A DNA stretch of 23,758 bases from an uncultured Clostridia bacterium (lineage in GTDB: Bacteria > Bacillota > Clostridia > Peptostreptococcales > Anaerovoracaceae): the NCBI GenBank assembly GCA_934255545.1, contig CAKQOE010000038.1:1-23758 (forward strand). Direction: 5' to 3'. A model generated the notes under the pieces. That model did no database searches and was not told the DNA's origin. It saw only the letters and a program-made list of their open reading frames with translations. This document shows, in pieces, positions 13,363-21,054 of this stretch. Each line of letters begins with the position of its first letter. The stretch's first letter is position 1. Position numbers and translations under genes: made by a program.

Positions 13363-14625
13363 ATGGCATTCATAAAAACACCTGTAAAAGGTATGGCAGA
13401 CATGCTTCCGGCCGATATGCGCCTCAGAGAGCACGTGCTCGGCATGATAAAAGAAACATACGCCAAATACGGCTTCATGCAGATAGAAACACCTATGATG
13501 GAGCACATAGAAAACCTCACATCAAAGCAGGGCGGCGACAACGAAAAGCTGATATTCAAAGTCCTCAAGAGAGGAAGAGACCTTGAAAAGGCTATCGCCG
13601 CAGGCAAGCACGAGTACGCCGATAACGGCATGAGATACGACCTCACAGTACCTCTGTCAAGATACTACGCAAATAACAGAGAACAGCTTCCTGCACCTTT
13701 TAAAGCACTTCAGATCGGAAGCGTGTGGAGAGCCGATAACCCGCAGAAGGGCCGCTTCAGACAGTTCACTCAGTGCGACATCGACATACTCGGCGACGAC
13801 TCTAACCTCGCAGAGATAGAGCTTATAACAGCGACATCCGACATGCTTACAAAGATATTCACAGAAGCAGGCATCAAGGATTTCACTGTTCATATAAATG
13901 ACAGACAGATCCTGTTCGCTATCGCGCTTCAGGCAGGCTTCACAGAAGAAGATGTTCCTTCAGTCCTCATAACGCTCGACAAGTACGACAAGATCGGCCT
14001 TGACGGTATAGAAAAGGAACTGCTCGAAAACGGCTATCCTGAAGAAGTAGTAAAGAAATATCTCAGCATATACGACAATACAGACGATGTATCATGTGAG
14101 GAATTCTGCAGCCGTATCGACAGCAAGTACCTCAGCGATGAAGCAGCTGCGCATATAGCAGAGATCATTACGTGCGCTCAGGAAATGACAGGCGACAACG
14201 TTTCAGCAGTATTCGACCCGACGCTCGTTCGCGGCATGGGCTACTACACAGGCCCTATATTCGAGATAACGCTTGACGAGTACAGCTTCTCAGTAGCAGG
14301 CGGCGGCCGTTACGACAAGATGATAGGAAAGTTCAGCGGCCAGGACGTGAGCGCCAGCGGATTTTCCATCGGCTTTGAGCGCATAATCACCATACTCAGA
14401 GACAAGCTCGAGGACGGTCTTAAAGTAAACAGCGACAATATCGCTATACTTGTAGACAAAAATGCCGATATCGAAAAGAAAAAAGCAGTATTCGCAGAAG
14501 CTGCCAAGTTACGCTCAGAAGGCAGGACTGTAAACATCCAGCCGATGAAAAAGAACGTGAAGCAGCAGATCCTCAAGCTCGAAAAAGAAGGCTACACAGA
14601 GTTTAAGAAAATTTATAAAGATTAA
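13363..14625 (+). CDS. hisS: Histidyl-tRNA synthetase
   Basis: HisRS is a class II synthetase that charges tRNA-His. The 420-residue protein has motif 1 in KYGFMQIETPMMEH, motif 2 in LQIGSVWRADNPQKGRFRQFTQCDIDILG, the histidine-specific LVRGMGYYTGPIFEI and motif 3 in VAGGGRYDKM...GFSIGFERI. A roughly 90-residue anticodon-binding domain follows (from about residue 330). The motif 2 wording (RADNPQKGRFRQFxQCDxDILG) is closer to the archaeal/eukaryotic-like branch than to the E. coli type. AAGGAG seven bases before the ATG supports the start. No T-box is visible upstream. It follows the rpsB-tsf terminator, so it has its own promoter, which I cannot place with confidence. Confidence 0.96.
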   Translation: MAFIKTPVKGMADMLPADMRLREHVLGMIKETYAKYGFMQIETPMMEHIENLTSKQGGDNEKLIFKVLKRGRDLEKAIAAGKHEYADNGMRYDLTVPLSRYYANNREQLPAPFKALQIGSVWRADNPQKGRFRQFTQCDIDILGDDSNLAEIELITATSDMLTKIFTEAGIKDFTVHINDRQILFAIALQAGFTEEDVPSVLITLDKYDKIGLDGIEKELLENGYPEEVVKKYLSIYDNTDDVSCEEFCSRIDSKYLSDEAAAHIAEIITCAQEMTGDNVSAVFDPTLVRGMGYYTGPIFEITLDEYSFSVAGGGRYDKMIGKFSGQDVSASGFSIGFERIITILRDKLEDGLKVNSDNIAILVDKNADIEKKKAVFAEAAKLRSEGRTVNIQPMKKNVKQQILKLEKEGYTEFKKIYKD

Positions 14626-14732
14626 AAAATCAGATCATAAACGTGGTCAGATGCCTAAGCAGATGATCAGACGGCAAAGGGGCTGGAACGGTAAGGATCA
14701 GAAAAGCAGACCACGGCAGCAGAGCTGCCATA

Positions 14733-14751
14733 ACGCGCGTCGCCGCGCGCC
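14733..14751. repeat. Dispersed hairpin after hisS
   Basis: GCGCG-TCGC-CGCGC uses the same loop as 20945-20968. Confidence 0.6.
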
Positions 14752-14753
14752 TG

Positions 14754-14786
14754 CGGGCTGCATATATCCTCACCGGCAGCCCGTTT
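14754..14786 (+). terminator. Probable hisS terminator
   Basis: CGGGCTG (14754-14760) pairs with CAGCCCG (14777-14783) and is followed by TTTGTTAAATTT. The T-run is short, so confidence is moderate. Confidence 0.5.
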
Positions 14787-14842
14787 GTTAAATTTAACAC
14801 AAAACTGAAAATTTACCGTATTTATACATTAATAACAGGGAA

Positions 14843-16195
14843 TTGAATAAAAATAGAATGAATATTTTAAAAGCAGATCTTTTAAAGGGAAATATATTAA
14901 AATCGCTGCTTATATTCGCGCTGCCGCTCATGCTGGCAAACTTCTTCCAGCAGCTTTACAATACTGTAGATACAGTCATAGTGGGAAATTTCCTCGGTGA
15001 CGATTCACTGGCCGCCATAGGCTCTACATCAGCAGTTTATGAGCTGCTCGTAGGCTTTGCGCTCGGCGTAGGGAACGGCATGTCGATCGTAGCAGCAAGA
15101 TTTTTTGGTATGAACGACAGAGAAAGACTCAAGCAGGCAGTAGCAGGTTCTATAGTTATCGGGATATTCCTGACAGCAGCTATAATGTTCATATCATATG
15201 TCGGACTTTATCCGCTCCTGAAGCTGCTTGATACGCCGTCAGACATAATAGACGAAGCGTATTCATACATAAGCTTCGTGACGATGTTTGTAGGCGTGAT
15301 GTTTGTATATAACCTGTGCGCCGGCATGCTCAGAGCTGTCGGAGACAGCGTGACACCGCTCGTATTCCTTATATTCTCGTCAGTACTTAATATATTCCTG
15401 GACATATTTTTCATAAAATGCGTCGGCATAGGAATACTCGGAGCAGCTGTAGCCACAGTCATATCGCAGGGCGTATCGGCGGTCCTCTGCATAATATTCC
15501 TGCTGAAAAGATGCAGGATGCTCATACCGGGTCGCGAGCACTTTAAATCAGAAGCGTGGATATACAAGGAGCTTGCCGGGCAGGGATTCTCGATGGGCTT
15601 CATGATGTGCATAGTCTCACTCGGAACTGTCATACTCCAATATTCAGTAAACGGTCTAGGAAAGCTGATAATAGCGGGTCACACGGCAGCCAGAAAGCTG
15701 AGCTATTTCTGCATGATGCCGCCAAACACGCTCGGACTGGCGTTCTCGACATTCGTAAGTCAGAACTACGGCGCGGGAAACCGCGAGCGCATCAGAAAGG
15801 GAATAAAGACAGTAAACCTCCTGTCGCTCGGCTACGCGGCAGTCATAACGATATTTATATGGTTCACTGCGCCTTTGATAATAAAACTCATATCAGGCTC
15901 CTCAGAACCTGACGTCATAAATACCGGCGCACTTTACATAAGGATGAACGTCCCGTTCTACCCGATAGTAGGCATAGTATTCAACCTCAGGAACGCCCTT
16001 CAGGGCCTGGGGCGAAAGGTCATCCCGCTGGCGGCGAGCATCATAGAATGTATAGGCAAGATAATATTCGTAGCTCTGCTCAACCCGGTAATGGGCTACT
16101 GGGGCGTTATAATCTGCGAACCGGTGATCTGGGCTGCAATGGCGCTGCAGCTTGCATTTGCGATAAAGCGGGACCCGTACATGCAACAGAAATAA
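14843..16195 (+). CDS. MATE-family multidrug/Na+ antiporter
   Basis: The 450-residue protein has about twelve membrane helices in two MatE halves, with FALPLMLANFFQQLYNTVDTVIVGNFLG at the start and a later FSTFVSQNYGAGNRERIRKGI repeat. MATE proteins export cationic or organic compounds in exchange for Na+ or H+; the substrate is not predictable. The frame starts at TTG 14843, but AACAGGG lies only two bases before it. An ATG at 14858 is also in frame, though the same site is then too distant, so the exact start is uncertain. A YczE-like membrane protein follows 102 bases later in the same direction. Confidence 0.92.
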   Translation: MNKNRMNILKADLLKGNILKSLLIFALPLMLANFFQQLYNTVDTVIVGNFLGDDSLAAIGSTSAVYELLVGFALGVGNGMSIVAARFFGMNDRERLKQAVAGSIVIGIFLTAAIMFISYVGLYPLLKLLDTPSDIIDEAYSYISFVTMFVGVMFVYNLCAGMLRAVGDSVTPLVFLIFSSVLNIFLDIFFIKCVGIGILGAAVATVISQGVSAVLCIIFLLKRCRMLIPGREHFKSEAWIYKELAGQGFSMGFMMCIVSLGTVILQYSVNGLGKLIIAGHTAARKLSYFCMMPPNTLGLAFSTFVSQNYGAGNRERIRKGIKTVNLLSLGYAAVITIFIWFTAPLIIKLISGSSEPDVINTGALYIRMNVPFYPIVGIVFNLRNALQGLGRKVIPLAASIIECIGKIIFVALLNPVMGYWGVIICEPVIWAAMALQLAFAIKRDPYMQQK

Positions 16196-16215
16196 TGATT
16201 CAATAATATCACGGA

Positions 16216-16235
16216 GCAGCCGTCCCGGCTGAAAA
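16216..16235 (+). repeat. Dispersed hairpin between the MATE and YczE-like genes
   Basis: CAGCCG-TCC-CGGCTG then AAAA: the constant frame of the family with a 6-bp stem. Confidence 0.65.
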
Positions 16236-16297
16236 GCAGATATACGCACAGTATAAAATTAAAAAATCAATTAAATGAAAGCGAGGCGGTAAAAGTC

Positions 16298-16993
16298 ATG
16301 AAAGAGCTTATAAAAAAAGACATAAACAAAAAACAGATGGCATTCCGTCTGCTTATATATGCAGCAGGGCTTATAATACTCGCCTGCGGCATAACAATGA
16401 ACACAAAAACAGGCATGGGAGTATCGCCGATAATCTCCGTTCCTTACTCAATATCAGAGATATGGGGCCTTAATTTCGGCAATATGACATTTATAGTATA
16501 TACGATATTTGTTATCATACAGGCAGTTCTTATGCGCCGTATAACGCTGGATCTTATACTGCAGCTTCCGCTCAGCCTTGTGTTTACAAGATTCCTGAAT
16601 CTGTTTGACATGATACTGCCGGAAAGCGGCTCATATATATGGGAAAAACTTCTTATGCTTGCAGTAGCCATATCACTTACAGGTATAGGCATCATAATGA
16701 GCGTAAGGACTGATTTCGTGCCAAATCCGGGTGACGGTATAGTTAATGAGATAGCTGTAGTCATAAAAAAAAGTATGGGCTTTACAAAAAACTGTTTCGA
16801 CCTGCTGAATCTGTGCATATCGTGTTCCGTGGGCATGATATTCGCAGGACACCTTATAGGAATAGGCCTCGGAACTGTACTTACCATGCTTCTTACAGGC
16901 AGAGCAGTAGCACTTTTCAGCTTTATATTCCTGAAGCCGATGCTCCGTGTATGCGGTCTTGAAGGCATGAATGAACAAGAGCAGACAGCATGA
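16298..16993 (+). CDS. YczE/YitT-like integral membrane protein
   Basis: The 231-residue protein has five or six hydrophobic helices. The motifs MNTKTGMGVSPIISVPYSIS (about residues 34-53) and VRTDFVPNPGDGIVNEIAVVIKK (about 140-162) recur in YczE/DUF6198 and related YitT-type membrane proteins, whose function is not established. GAGGCGG precedes the ATG. It may be cotranscribed with the MATE exporter. There is no signal peptide or soluble domain. The family call rests on motif memory. Confidence 0.75.
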   Translation: MKELIKKDINKKQMAFRLLIYAAGLIILACGITMNTKTGMGVSPIISVPYSISEIWGLNFGNMTFIVYTIFVIIQAVLMRRITLDLILQLPLSLVFTRFLNLFDMILPESGSYIWEKLLMLAVAISLTGIGIIMSVRTDFVPNPGDGIVNEIAVVIKKSMGFTKNCFDLLNLCISCSVGMIFAGHLIGIGLGTVLTMLLTGRAVALFSFIFLKPMLRVCGLEGMNEQEQTA

Positions 16994-17088
16994 CGGCGCA
17001 CCCGCGCGCCCGCATCATTGCGTAAAAACAAGATCGCATTAAAACAAAAATGTATTTATTTACACTATGAAATGCATGCGGCTTTTAT

Positions 17089-17116
17089 TTGCGCAGCTGC
17101 TGTGATAAAATATACC
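17089..17116 (+). promoter_or_regulatory. Probable glyA promoter
   Basis: TTGCGC (17089-17094), 16-base spacer, TATACC (17111-17116), about 80 bases before glyA. I see no riboswitch in the leader. Confidence 0.5.
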
Positions 17117-17194
17117 GAGCTGTACGCTGCATCTGACTTCCGCAGACGGTACCGCATTTTTCGAAAATAAAATCATCATGAAAAGGGGAAAGAA

Positions 17195-18436
17195 ATGTAT
17201 TTTGAATATCTTGACAAAGACGATCCGGAAATAAGCTCATCTATAAAGCGCGAAATGAACAGACAGGAAACAAAGATCGAAATGATCGCTTCTGAAAACT
17301 TCGTAAGCAGAGCGGTTATGGAAGCAGCTGGAAGCGCTCTTACGAACAAATACGCAGAAGGCTATCCGGGAAAGAGATATTACGGCGGCTGCGAATTCGT
17401 AGACGAAGTAGAAACACTCGCTATAGAGCGCCTTAAGGCACTCTTCGGCGCTGAGCATGCAAACGTTCAGCCTCACAGCGGAGCAAACGCAAATACAGCA
17501 GTGTACCAGGCAGTGCTCAACTACGGTGACACAGTTCTCGGCATGGACCTCTCAAACGGCGGACACCTCACTCACGGTTCACCGGTAAACTTCTCAGGTA
17601 AATCATATAATTTCGTTTCATATGGATTAGATCCTGAAACAGAAAGAATAGATTTCGACAACGTGCGCGAGCTCGCGCTCAAGCACAAGCCAAAGCTCAT
17701 CGTAGCAGGCGCAAGCGCTTATCCCAGAACTATCGAGACAGACAAGTTCAGAGAGATCGCAGACGAGGTAGGCGCTATCCTCATGGTAGATATGGCTCAC
17801 ATCGCAGGTCTCGTAGCTGCAGGCTGCCATCCAAACCCTGTAGAGCACGCTCACATCGTAACTACTACTACTCACAAGACTCTGCGCGGACCTAGAGGCG
17901 GCGCGATCCTGTGCAAGGAAGAGTTCGCAAAGGCTATAGACAAGGCTATATTCCCTGGCACACAGGGCGGCCCGCTCATGCATATCATCGCAGCAAAGGC
18001 TGTATGCTTCCATGAAGCTGCTCAGCCGGAGTTTAAGGAATATGCTAAACAGGTGATAAAAAACGCTCAGGCGCTCGCTCAGGGCCTCACAGAGCATGGC
18101 TTTGAGCTCGTATCAGGCGGTACAGACAATCACCTCGTACTCGTAAAGCTCGTAAACAAGGGCCTTACAGGCAAGCAGGCTGAAAAGCTCCTCGATGACG
18201 CAAATATCACGACAAACAAGAACACTATACCTAACGACCCTCAGAGCCCGTTCGTAACAAGCGGTCTCAGACTCGGCACACCTGCCATGACTACAAGAGG
18301 CTTCAAGGAAGAAGACGTCCTCAAGACAGTAGAAGCTATATCACTCGTACTCGACAATCCTGAAGATGAAGCAGCTCACGATAAAGCGCGCGCTATCGTA
18401 AAGGAATTATGCGACAAGCATCCGCTTCACAAGTAA
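17195..18436 (+). CDS. glyA: Serine hydroxymethyltransferase
   Basis: GlyA is a PLP enzyme that interconverts serine and glycine with transfer of a one-carbon unit to tetrahydrofolate. The 413-residue length is normal. Visible motifs are MIASENFVSRAVMEAAGS, NKYAEGYPGKRYYGG, NVQPHSGANANTAVY, the PLP lysine K228 in TTTTHKTLRGPRGG, and GLRLGTPAMTTRGF near the C-terminus. AAAGGGG precedes the ATG. Codon choice (many ATC and AAG) is nearer to rpsB and tsf than to the flanking membrane protein genes, which suggests high expression. It stands alone between its promoter and the stem-loop at 18461-18490. Confidence 0.97.
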   Translation: MYFEYLDKDDPEISSSIKREMNRQETKIEMIASENFVSRAVMEAAGSALTNKYAEGYPGKRYYGGCEFVDEVETLAIERLKALFGAEHANVQPHSGANANTAVYQAVLNYGDTVLGMDLSNGGHLTHGSPVNFSGKSYNFVSYGLDPETERIDFDNVRELALKHKPKLIVAGASAYPRTIETDKFREIADEVGAILMVDMAHIAGLVAAGCHPNPVEHAHIVTTTTHKTLRGPRGGAILCKEEFAKAIDKAIFPGTQGGPLMHIIAAKAVCFHEAAQPEFKEYAKQVIKNAQALAQGLTEHGFELVSGGTDNHLVLVKLVNKGLTGKQAEKLLDDANITTNKNTIPNDPQSPFVTSGLRLGTPAMTTRGFKEEDVLKTVEAISLVLDNPEDEAAHDKARAIVKELCDKHPLHK

Positions 18437-18460
18437 TTAAAAATTTAAATGATGATCAGC

Positions 18461-18490
18461 AGACCGGAGCATCGGCTCCGGTCTGTATTT
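18461..18490 (+). terminator. glyA terminator
   Basis: AGACCGGAGC-ATCG-GCTCCGGTCT is a perfect 10-bp stem followed by a weak T-rich tail (GTATTTGTG). Confidence 0.7.
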
Positions 18491-18521
18491 GTGTCTGCCG
18501 AAAATAAAAGAAAGATCAACA

Positions 18522-18551
18522 TAAAAACGGGAGCACCGCCGAGATGCTCCC
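18522..18551 (-). terminator. Minus-strand terminator beside the flavodoxin remnant
   Basis: GGGAGCA (18529-18535) and TGCTCCC (18545-18551) form a stem. The T-run lies on the minus strand (complement of AAAAAC, 18523-18528). It sits just past the flavodoxin-tail copy, as if it once ended a flavodoxin transcript. Confidence 0.7.
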
Positions 18552-18553
18552 TT

Positions 18554-18615
18554 AAATTATCGTTTTATTTCGTTTTCAGTTTCCCCGTAGTATTTTTATG
18601 CCTGGATATTGACAA
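18554..18615 (-). pseudogene. Duplicated 3' end of flavodoxin gene (remnant)
   Basis: This 62-base block matches 19610-19671 at 57 positions, at a constant offset of 1056 bases. The matching copy spans the last codons, stop and 3' flank of the intact flavodoxin gene. Here the minus strand still reads V-N-I-Q-A-stop, with TAA at the same place, but the coding sequence upstream of it is gone and replaced by the terD promoter region. It is therefore a relic of a second flavodoxin end, or a recombination scar. Confidence 0.75.
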
Positions 18616-18630
18616 TATTATATTTAAAAC

Positions 18631-18659
18631 TTGACATATAAGCTTTGCGCTAATATCCT
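18631..18659 (+). promoter_or_regulatory. terD promoter
   Basis: TTGACA (18631-18636), 17-base spacer, TATCCT (18654-18659). It implies a leader of about 120 bases rich in CATATG/TATATG-like short palindromes. This and the terminators and remnant account for the gene-free stretch 18437-18787. Confidence 0.65.
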
Positions 18660-18787
18660 TTAATTATAGACAAATCAAAAAACGTGTATATGTATGACTA
18701 TTAATGCTTTGAAAATTATAAAATATCTCATATGTCTATGGCCATGCATATGAATTGTACACTGGTATATGGAAGGAGCATCAGATC

Positions 18788-19393
18788 ATGTCAGTTTATG
18801 AATTACAGGGCGACAGCATCGCTTTAACACTTGAAGGAAAGAACTTACATTTAGGTATAGGCTGGGATCCCGCGCAGACGACATTTGCGGAAAAGATAAA
18901 GGGCATAGCTGAGGAGCACATGTCAGGCACATCAAAAAACGCGCACGACCTCAATGTCGCAGCACTTCTGAGACGCAACGATTCACCTGACGAGCTTGTT
19001 TTTTACGGAAAGAAGCACGATAGATCCGAATCTGTTCATTACGGCGCTGACAACCGTACAGGATCAAAGCAGGGAGAGGATGAGTTTATAGAGATAAACA
19101 TCGAAAAGCTTCCTGCAGACCTTAGGGAAATCGTGATATTTACACTTATTTACGATGGAAACAAATACGGCCAGACATTCGGAGAAGTAAAGAATTTCTT
19201 CCTTCAGCTCAAGGATTCCGACAATGAAAAAGTGATATACAGAAACGACAGTGACGTATATGAAGAAGAAGCTTCAAAGCACAGCGCGTATGTACTGGGA
19301 AAGATAAAGAAAGACGCGGATAGCTGGAAATTCATACCTCAGCACCGTTTCTCAGACGAAAATACAGAACAGGATCTTGTGGACAATCTGTAA
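18788..19393 (+). CDS. TerD-family protein
   Basis: The 201-residue protein is cytoplasmic. TerD-type signs are SIALTLEGKNLHLGIGWDP, then NAHDLNVAALLRRND, ESVHYGADNRTGSKQGEDEFIEINIEKLPADLREIVIFTLIYDGNKYGQTFGEVKNFFLQL (the Ca2+-binding TerD fold with its paired acidic loops). TerD proteins belong to stress and tellurite-resistance modules, but the true role is unclear. The ATG at 18788 is chosen because AAGGAG (18773-18778) is nine bases upstream; an in-frame TTG at 18755 has no such site. It is a lone gene with no terC, terB or other ter partners here, placed between two copies of the flavodoxin tail, which suggests insertion or rearrangement. Confidence 0.85.
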   Translation: MSVYELQGDSIALTLEGKNLHLGIGWDPAQTTFAEKIKGIAEEHMSGTSKNAHDLNVAALLRRNDSPDELVFYGKKHDRSESVHYGADNRTGSKQGEDEFIEINIEKLPADLREIVIFTLIYDGNKYGQTFGEVKNFFLQLKDSDNEKVIYRNDSDVYEEEASKHSAYVLGKIKKDADSWKFIPQHRFSDENTEQDLVDNL

Positions 19394-19409
19394 AAAACGG
19401 ATGACTGCA

Positions 19410-19432
19410 CAGCGCCGGCCCGCCGGCGAAAA
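19410..19432 (+). repeat. Dispersed hairpin after terD
   Basis: CAGC, then GCCGG-CCC-GCCGGC, then GAAAA: constant frame with a G/C stem. Confidence 0.7.
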
Positions 19433-19481
19433 TGCGTAAACGCAAGATCTATACAGACAAACGACAGATAAATATTAAGAT

Positions 19482-19516
19482 AAAAGGGATGCTTGAAACA
19501 GGGCATCCCTTTTTTT
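19482..19516. terminator. terD terminator, probably also ends the flavodoxin transcript
   Basis: AAAAGGGATGC (19482-19492) pairs with GCATCCCTTTT (19503-19513), followed by T residues on the plus strand. The minus strand also gives a T-rich tail, so it can serve the convergent flavodoxin unit. Confidence 0.85.
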
Positions 19517-19609
19517 GAATGGCACAAAAATGTCAAAAAATATTTTTCTTTGTAATAAACCGATATTTGCAACAAAATTGTTAAGTGAAACAATTAAAGC
19601 TGTTAAATA

Positions 19610-19671
19610 AAATTATCGTTCTGTTTCGTTTTCAGTTTCCCCGTATTATTGTTATTCCTGGATATTGACAA
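19610..19671 (-). repeat. Intact-copy partner of the flavodoxin-tail repeat
   Basis: Direct repeat of 18554-18615, 57 of 62 bases identical. It includes the last six codons and stop of the working flavodoxin gene plus 42 bases of its 3' flank. Confidence 0.85.
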
Positions 19672-20086
19672 GCGCCTCACCGAGAGCTCTGCATGCAGCA
19701 GAAGACTCATCATCAGGCTCATAGTTAGCCATTACAGGCTCGCACGCGAGCTGGCATCCCGCAGATTCGCAGTCATCCTTCCACTGACGCATCCATTCAC
19801 CGTCACCCCAGCCGTATGAGCCGAAGAGGCCTGCATTCTTGTCGCTCAGAAGAGGACGGATGCTGTTGTACATAGGCTCAAATTCTTCTTCTTCAAGCAC
19901 CTCGTCACCCATAGCCGGACAGCCGAACGCTATGGCAGTATATTTGTCAGCTTCCTCAGTAGTGAACTGTGAAGGCTGATACATATGAGGCTCGCCGCCT
20001 GCGTTCTTTACCCCCTCAGCAACGAGCTCAGCCATTTTCTCAGTATTTCCCGTACCGCTCCAGAAAACTATTGCAACGTCTTTCAT
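19652..20086 (-). CDS. Flavodoxin
   Basis: Flavodoxin is a small FMN electron carrier that commonly replaces ferredoxin under iron limitation. The 144-residue protein has the phosphate-binding loop FWSGTGNTEKMA (residues about 7-18), AFGCPAMGDEVLEEEEFEPM and LFGSYGWGDGEWMRQW, which place aromatic residues at the isoalloxazine ring. The ATG at 20086 is chosen because AAAGGAG lies at proper spacing; the frame is open a further eight codons to a TTG, but that start lacks such a site. It lies 43 bases after the DUF3793 gene and is cotranscribed from the promoter at 20760-20788. A relic of its 3' end lies beyond terD. Confidence 0.93.
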   Translation of the reverse strand: MKDVAIVFWSGTGNTEKMAELVAEGVKNAGGEPHMYQPSQFTTEEADKYTAIAFGCPAMGDEVLEEEEFEPMYNSIRPLLSDKNAGLFGSYGWGDGEWMRQWKDDCESAGCQLACEPVMANYEPDDESSAACRALGEALVNIQE

Positions 20087-20129
20087 TGTAAAAACTCCTT
20101 TCGTATTCAAGGTCGATAATATATGTATA

Positions 20130-20693
20130 TTATGCCGTTATGGCAAGCTCCATGACAGAGCGCCCGCTGCTGTACAGCTTGCGATACACATCATTGCATT
20201 TTCTTAACTGCGTATATCGCTTCATTGCCTCCTCAGGATCGCCGTAGGCCTTCCAGTATCCGCAGAAACTGTGATTTTTACCGTTGTTTTTTATGAACCC
20301 CTCTACATCCTCAAGCGGATATCCCAGAAATACCCCTATCTCATGAGGCATGCCTGAAACACATCCGGTACGCAGAGCAAGCTGCCTGAGCATATTTTCG
20401 CAGCTCTGATCACAGGTATCGTAACCGCATCCTGCAAGAAAATCCATCGTATCATCGTCTGACAGCAGCTTACTTAAAGCTGTTATCCGGTATGAATAAA
20501 CAAGGACTCTGTTTTTTTCCTCACAGCTGCACAGCGCCATGATCCTTATGCCCGAAACCGAGAGTTTTCTGTCCCATTCTGCTATTTCATTAAAGGCATG
20601 CTCAAGGCTGTCCGCGCAGTACGGAAAAAGACTTGCAGGCTTTATCCCGGCAAGCGTCGGAGCGGCCTGTTCTATCAGAAGCTTTTCAAACAT
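20130..20693 (-). CDS. DUF3793 family protein
   Basis: The 187-residue soluble protein is rich in cysteine. The C-terminal half carries the family motif HEIGVFLGYPLEDVEGFIKNNGKN, then CGYWKAYGDPEEAMKRYTQLRKCNDVYRKLY. DUF3793 has no assigned function but is often found beside flavodoxin or iron-uptake genes in Clostridia. Here it is the first gene of a two-gene operon with flavodoxin, behind a promoter with an inverted-repeat operator at its start site. This suggests a role under metal limitation, by inference only. The ATG at 20693 follows an AGG 8-10 bases upstream. Confidence 0.85.
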   Translation of the reverse strand: MFEKLLIEQAAPTLAGIKPASLFPYCADSLEHAFNEIAEWDRKLSVSGIRIMALCSCEEKNRVLVYSYRITALSKLLSDDDTMDFLAGCGYDTCDQSCENMLRQLALRTGCVSGMPHEIGVFLGYPLEDVEGFIKNNGKNHSFCGYWKAYGDPEEAMKRYTQLRKCNDVYRKLYSSGRSVMELAITA

Positions 20694-20735
20694 GATCGAC
20701 CTGTATATCCTTTCGATAAATTAAGTCAGTTAATG

Positions 20736-20751
20736 GTTAGTATCAACTAAC
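20736..20751. promoter_or_regulatory. Inverted-repeat operator at the DUF3793-flavodoxin start site
   Basis: GTTAGT-ATCA-ACTAAC is a perfect 6-4-6 inverted repeat. It begins right after the predicted transcription start (about 20753, minus strand), where a bound repressor would block the promoter. Similar 16-bp sites lie at 20806-20821 and 21055-21070. Confidence 0.7.
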
Positions 20752-20759
20752 TAATGCGA

Positions 20760-20788
20760 ATGATACCGTGAAATGATGTCTCTGTCAA
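20760..20788 (-). promoter_or_regulatory. DUF3793-flavodoxin promoter
   Basis: On the minus strand, TTGACA (20788-20783), a 17-base spacer and TATCAT (20765-20760). Confidence 0.75.
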
Positions 20789-20805
20789 TAGATTTTACGA
20801 AAAAA

Positions 20806-20821
20806 GTTAGCCAAAAATAAC
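20806..20821. promoter_or_regulatory. Second, weaker operator-like site
   Basis: GTTAGC-CAAA-AATAAC keeps the GTTA...TAAC outer halves at the same 16-bp span, upstream of the DUF3793 -35 box. Confidence 0.45.
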
Positions 20822-20944
20822 TCAATAAAAATACGACGGCTCCGCGCGTCAAAAAAGCAACATTAATATGCAGCTCGATCATGCATTACTGTCAGATAAT
20901 AAAAAATATACATCCGCGTAAAATTATTAAGCAGGCAGCATACA

Positions 20945-20968
20945 TTTTCGCGCGGCGACGCGCGCAGC
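20945..20968 (-). repeat. Dispersed hairpin between the divergent units
   Basis: Minus strand: GC-TGCGCGCG-TCGC-CGCGCG, then AAAA. It has the same loop as 14733-14751 and 5217-5234. The remainder of 20694-21147 is promoters and operators; no gene is visible. Confidence 0.65.
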
Positions 20969-21012
20969 AGTAAAAGATATTAATAAAATCATAATATACT
21001 TGCAGAGGATAA

Positions 21013-21040
21013 TTGACAGCTGAAAAATTAATAGTATAAT
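21013..21040 (+). promoter_or_regulatory. Promoter of the HMA membrane protein gene
   Basis: TTGACA (21013-21018), 16-base spacer, TATAAT (21035-21040): both hexamers match consensus. Confidence 0.8.
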
Positions 21041-21054
21041 GAGCCGTGAATGAA

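Noticed and set aside
13245..13586. 113-codon open frame overlapping the start of hisS
   Set aside because: It covers the operon terminator and overlaps the well-supported hisS in another frame.
16444..17031. 195-codon open frame opposite the YczE-like gene
   Set aside because: It is antisense to a membrane protein with a clear ribosome site; its composition is that of a shadow frame.
18449..18634. 61-codon open frame after glyA
   Set aside because: It runs through two terminators and the flavodoxin-tail repeat and has no ribosome site.
18788..19393. Complete tellurite-resistance island
   Set aside because: Only one TerD-family gene is present; no terB, terC, terZ or related genes flank it.
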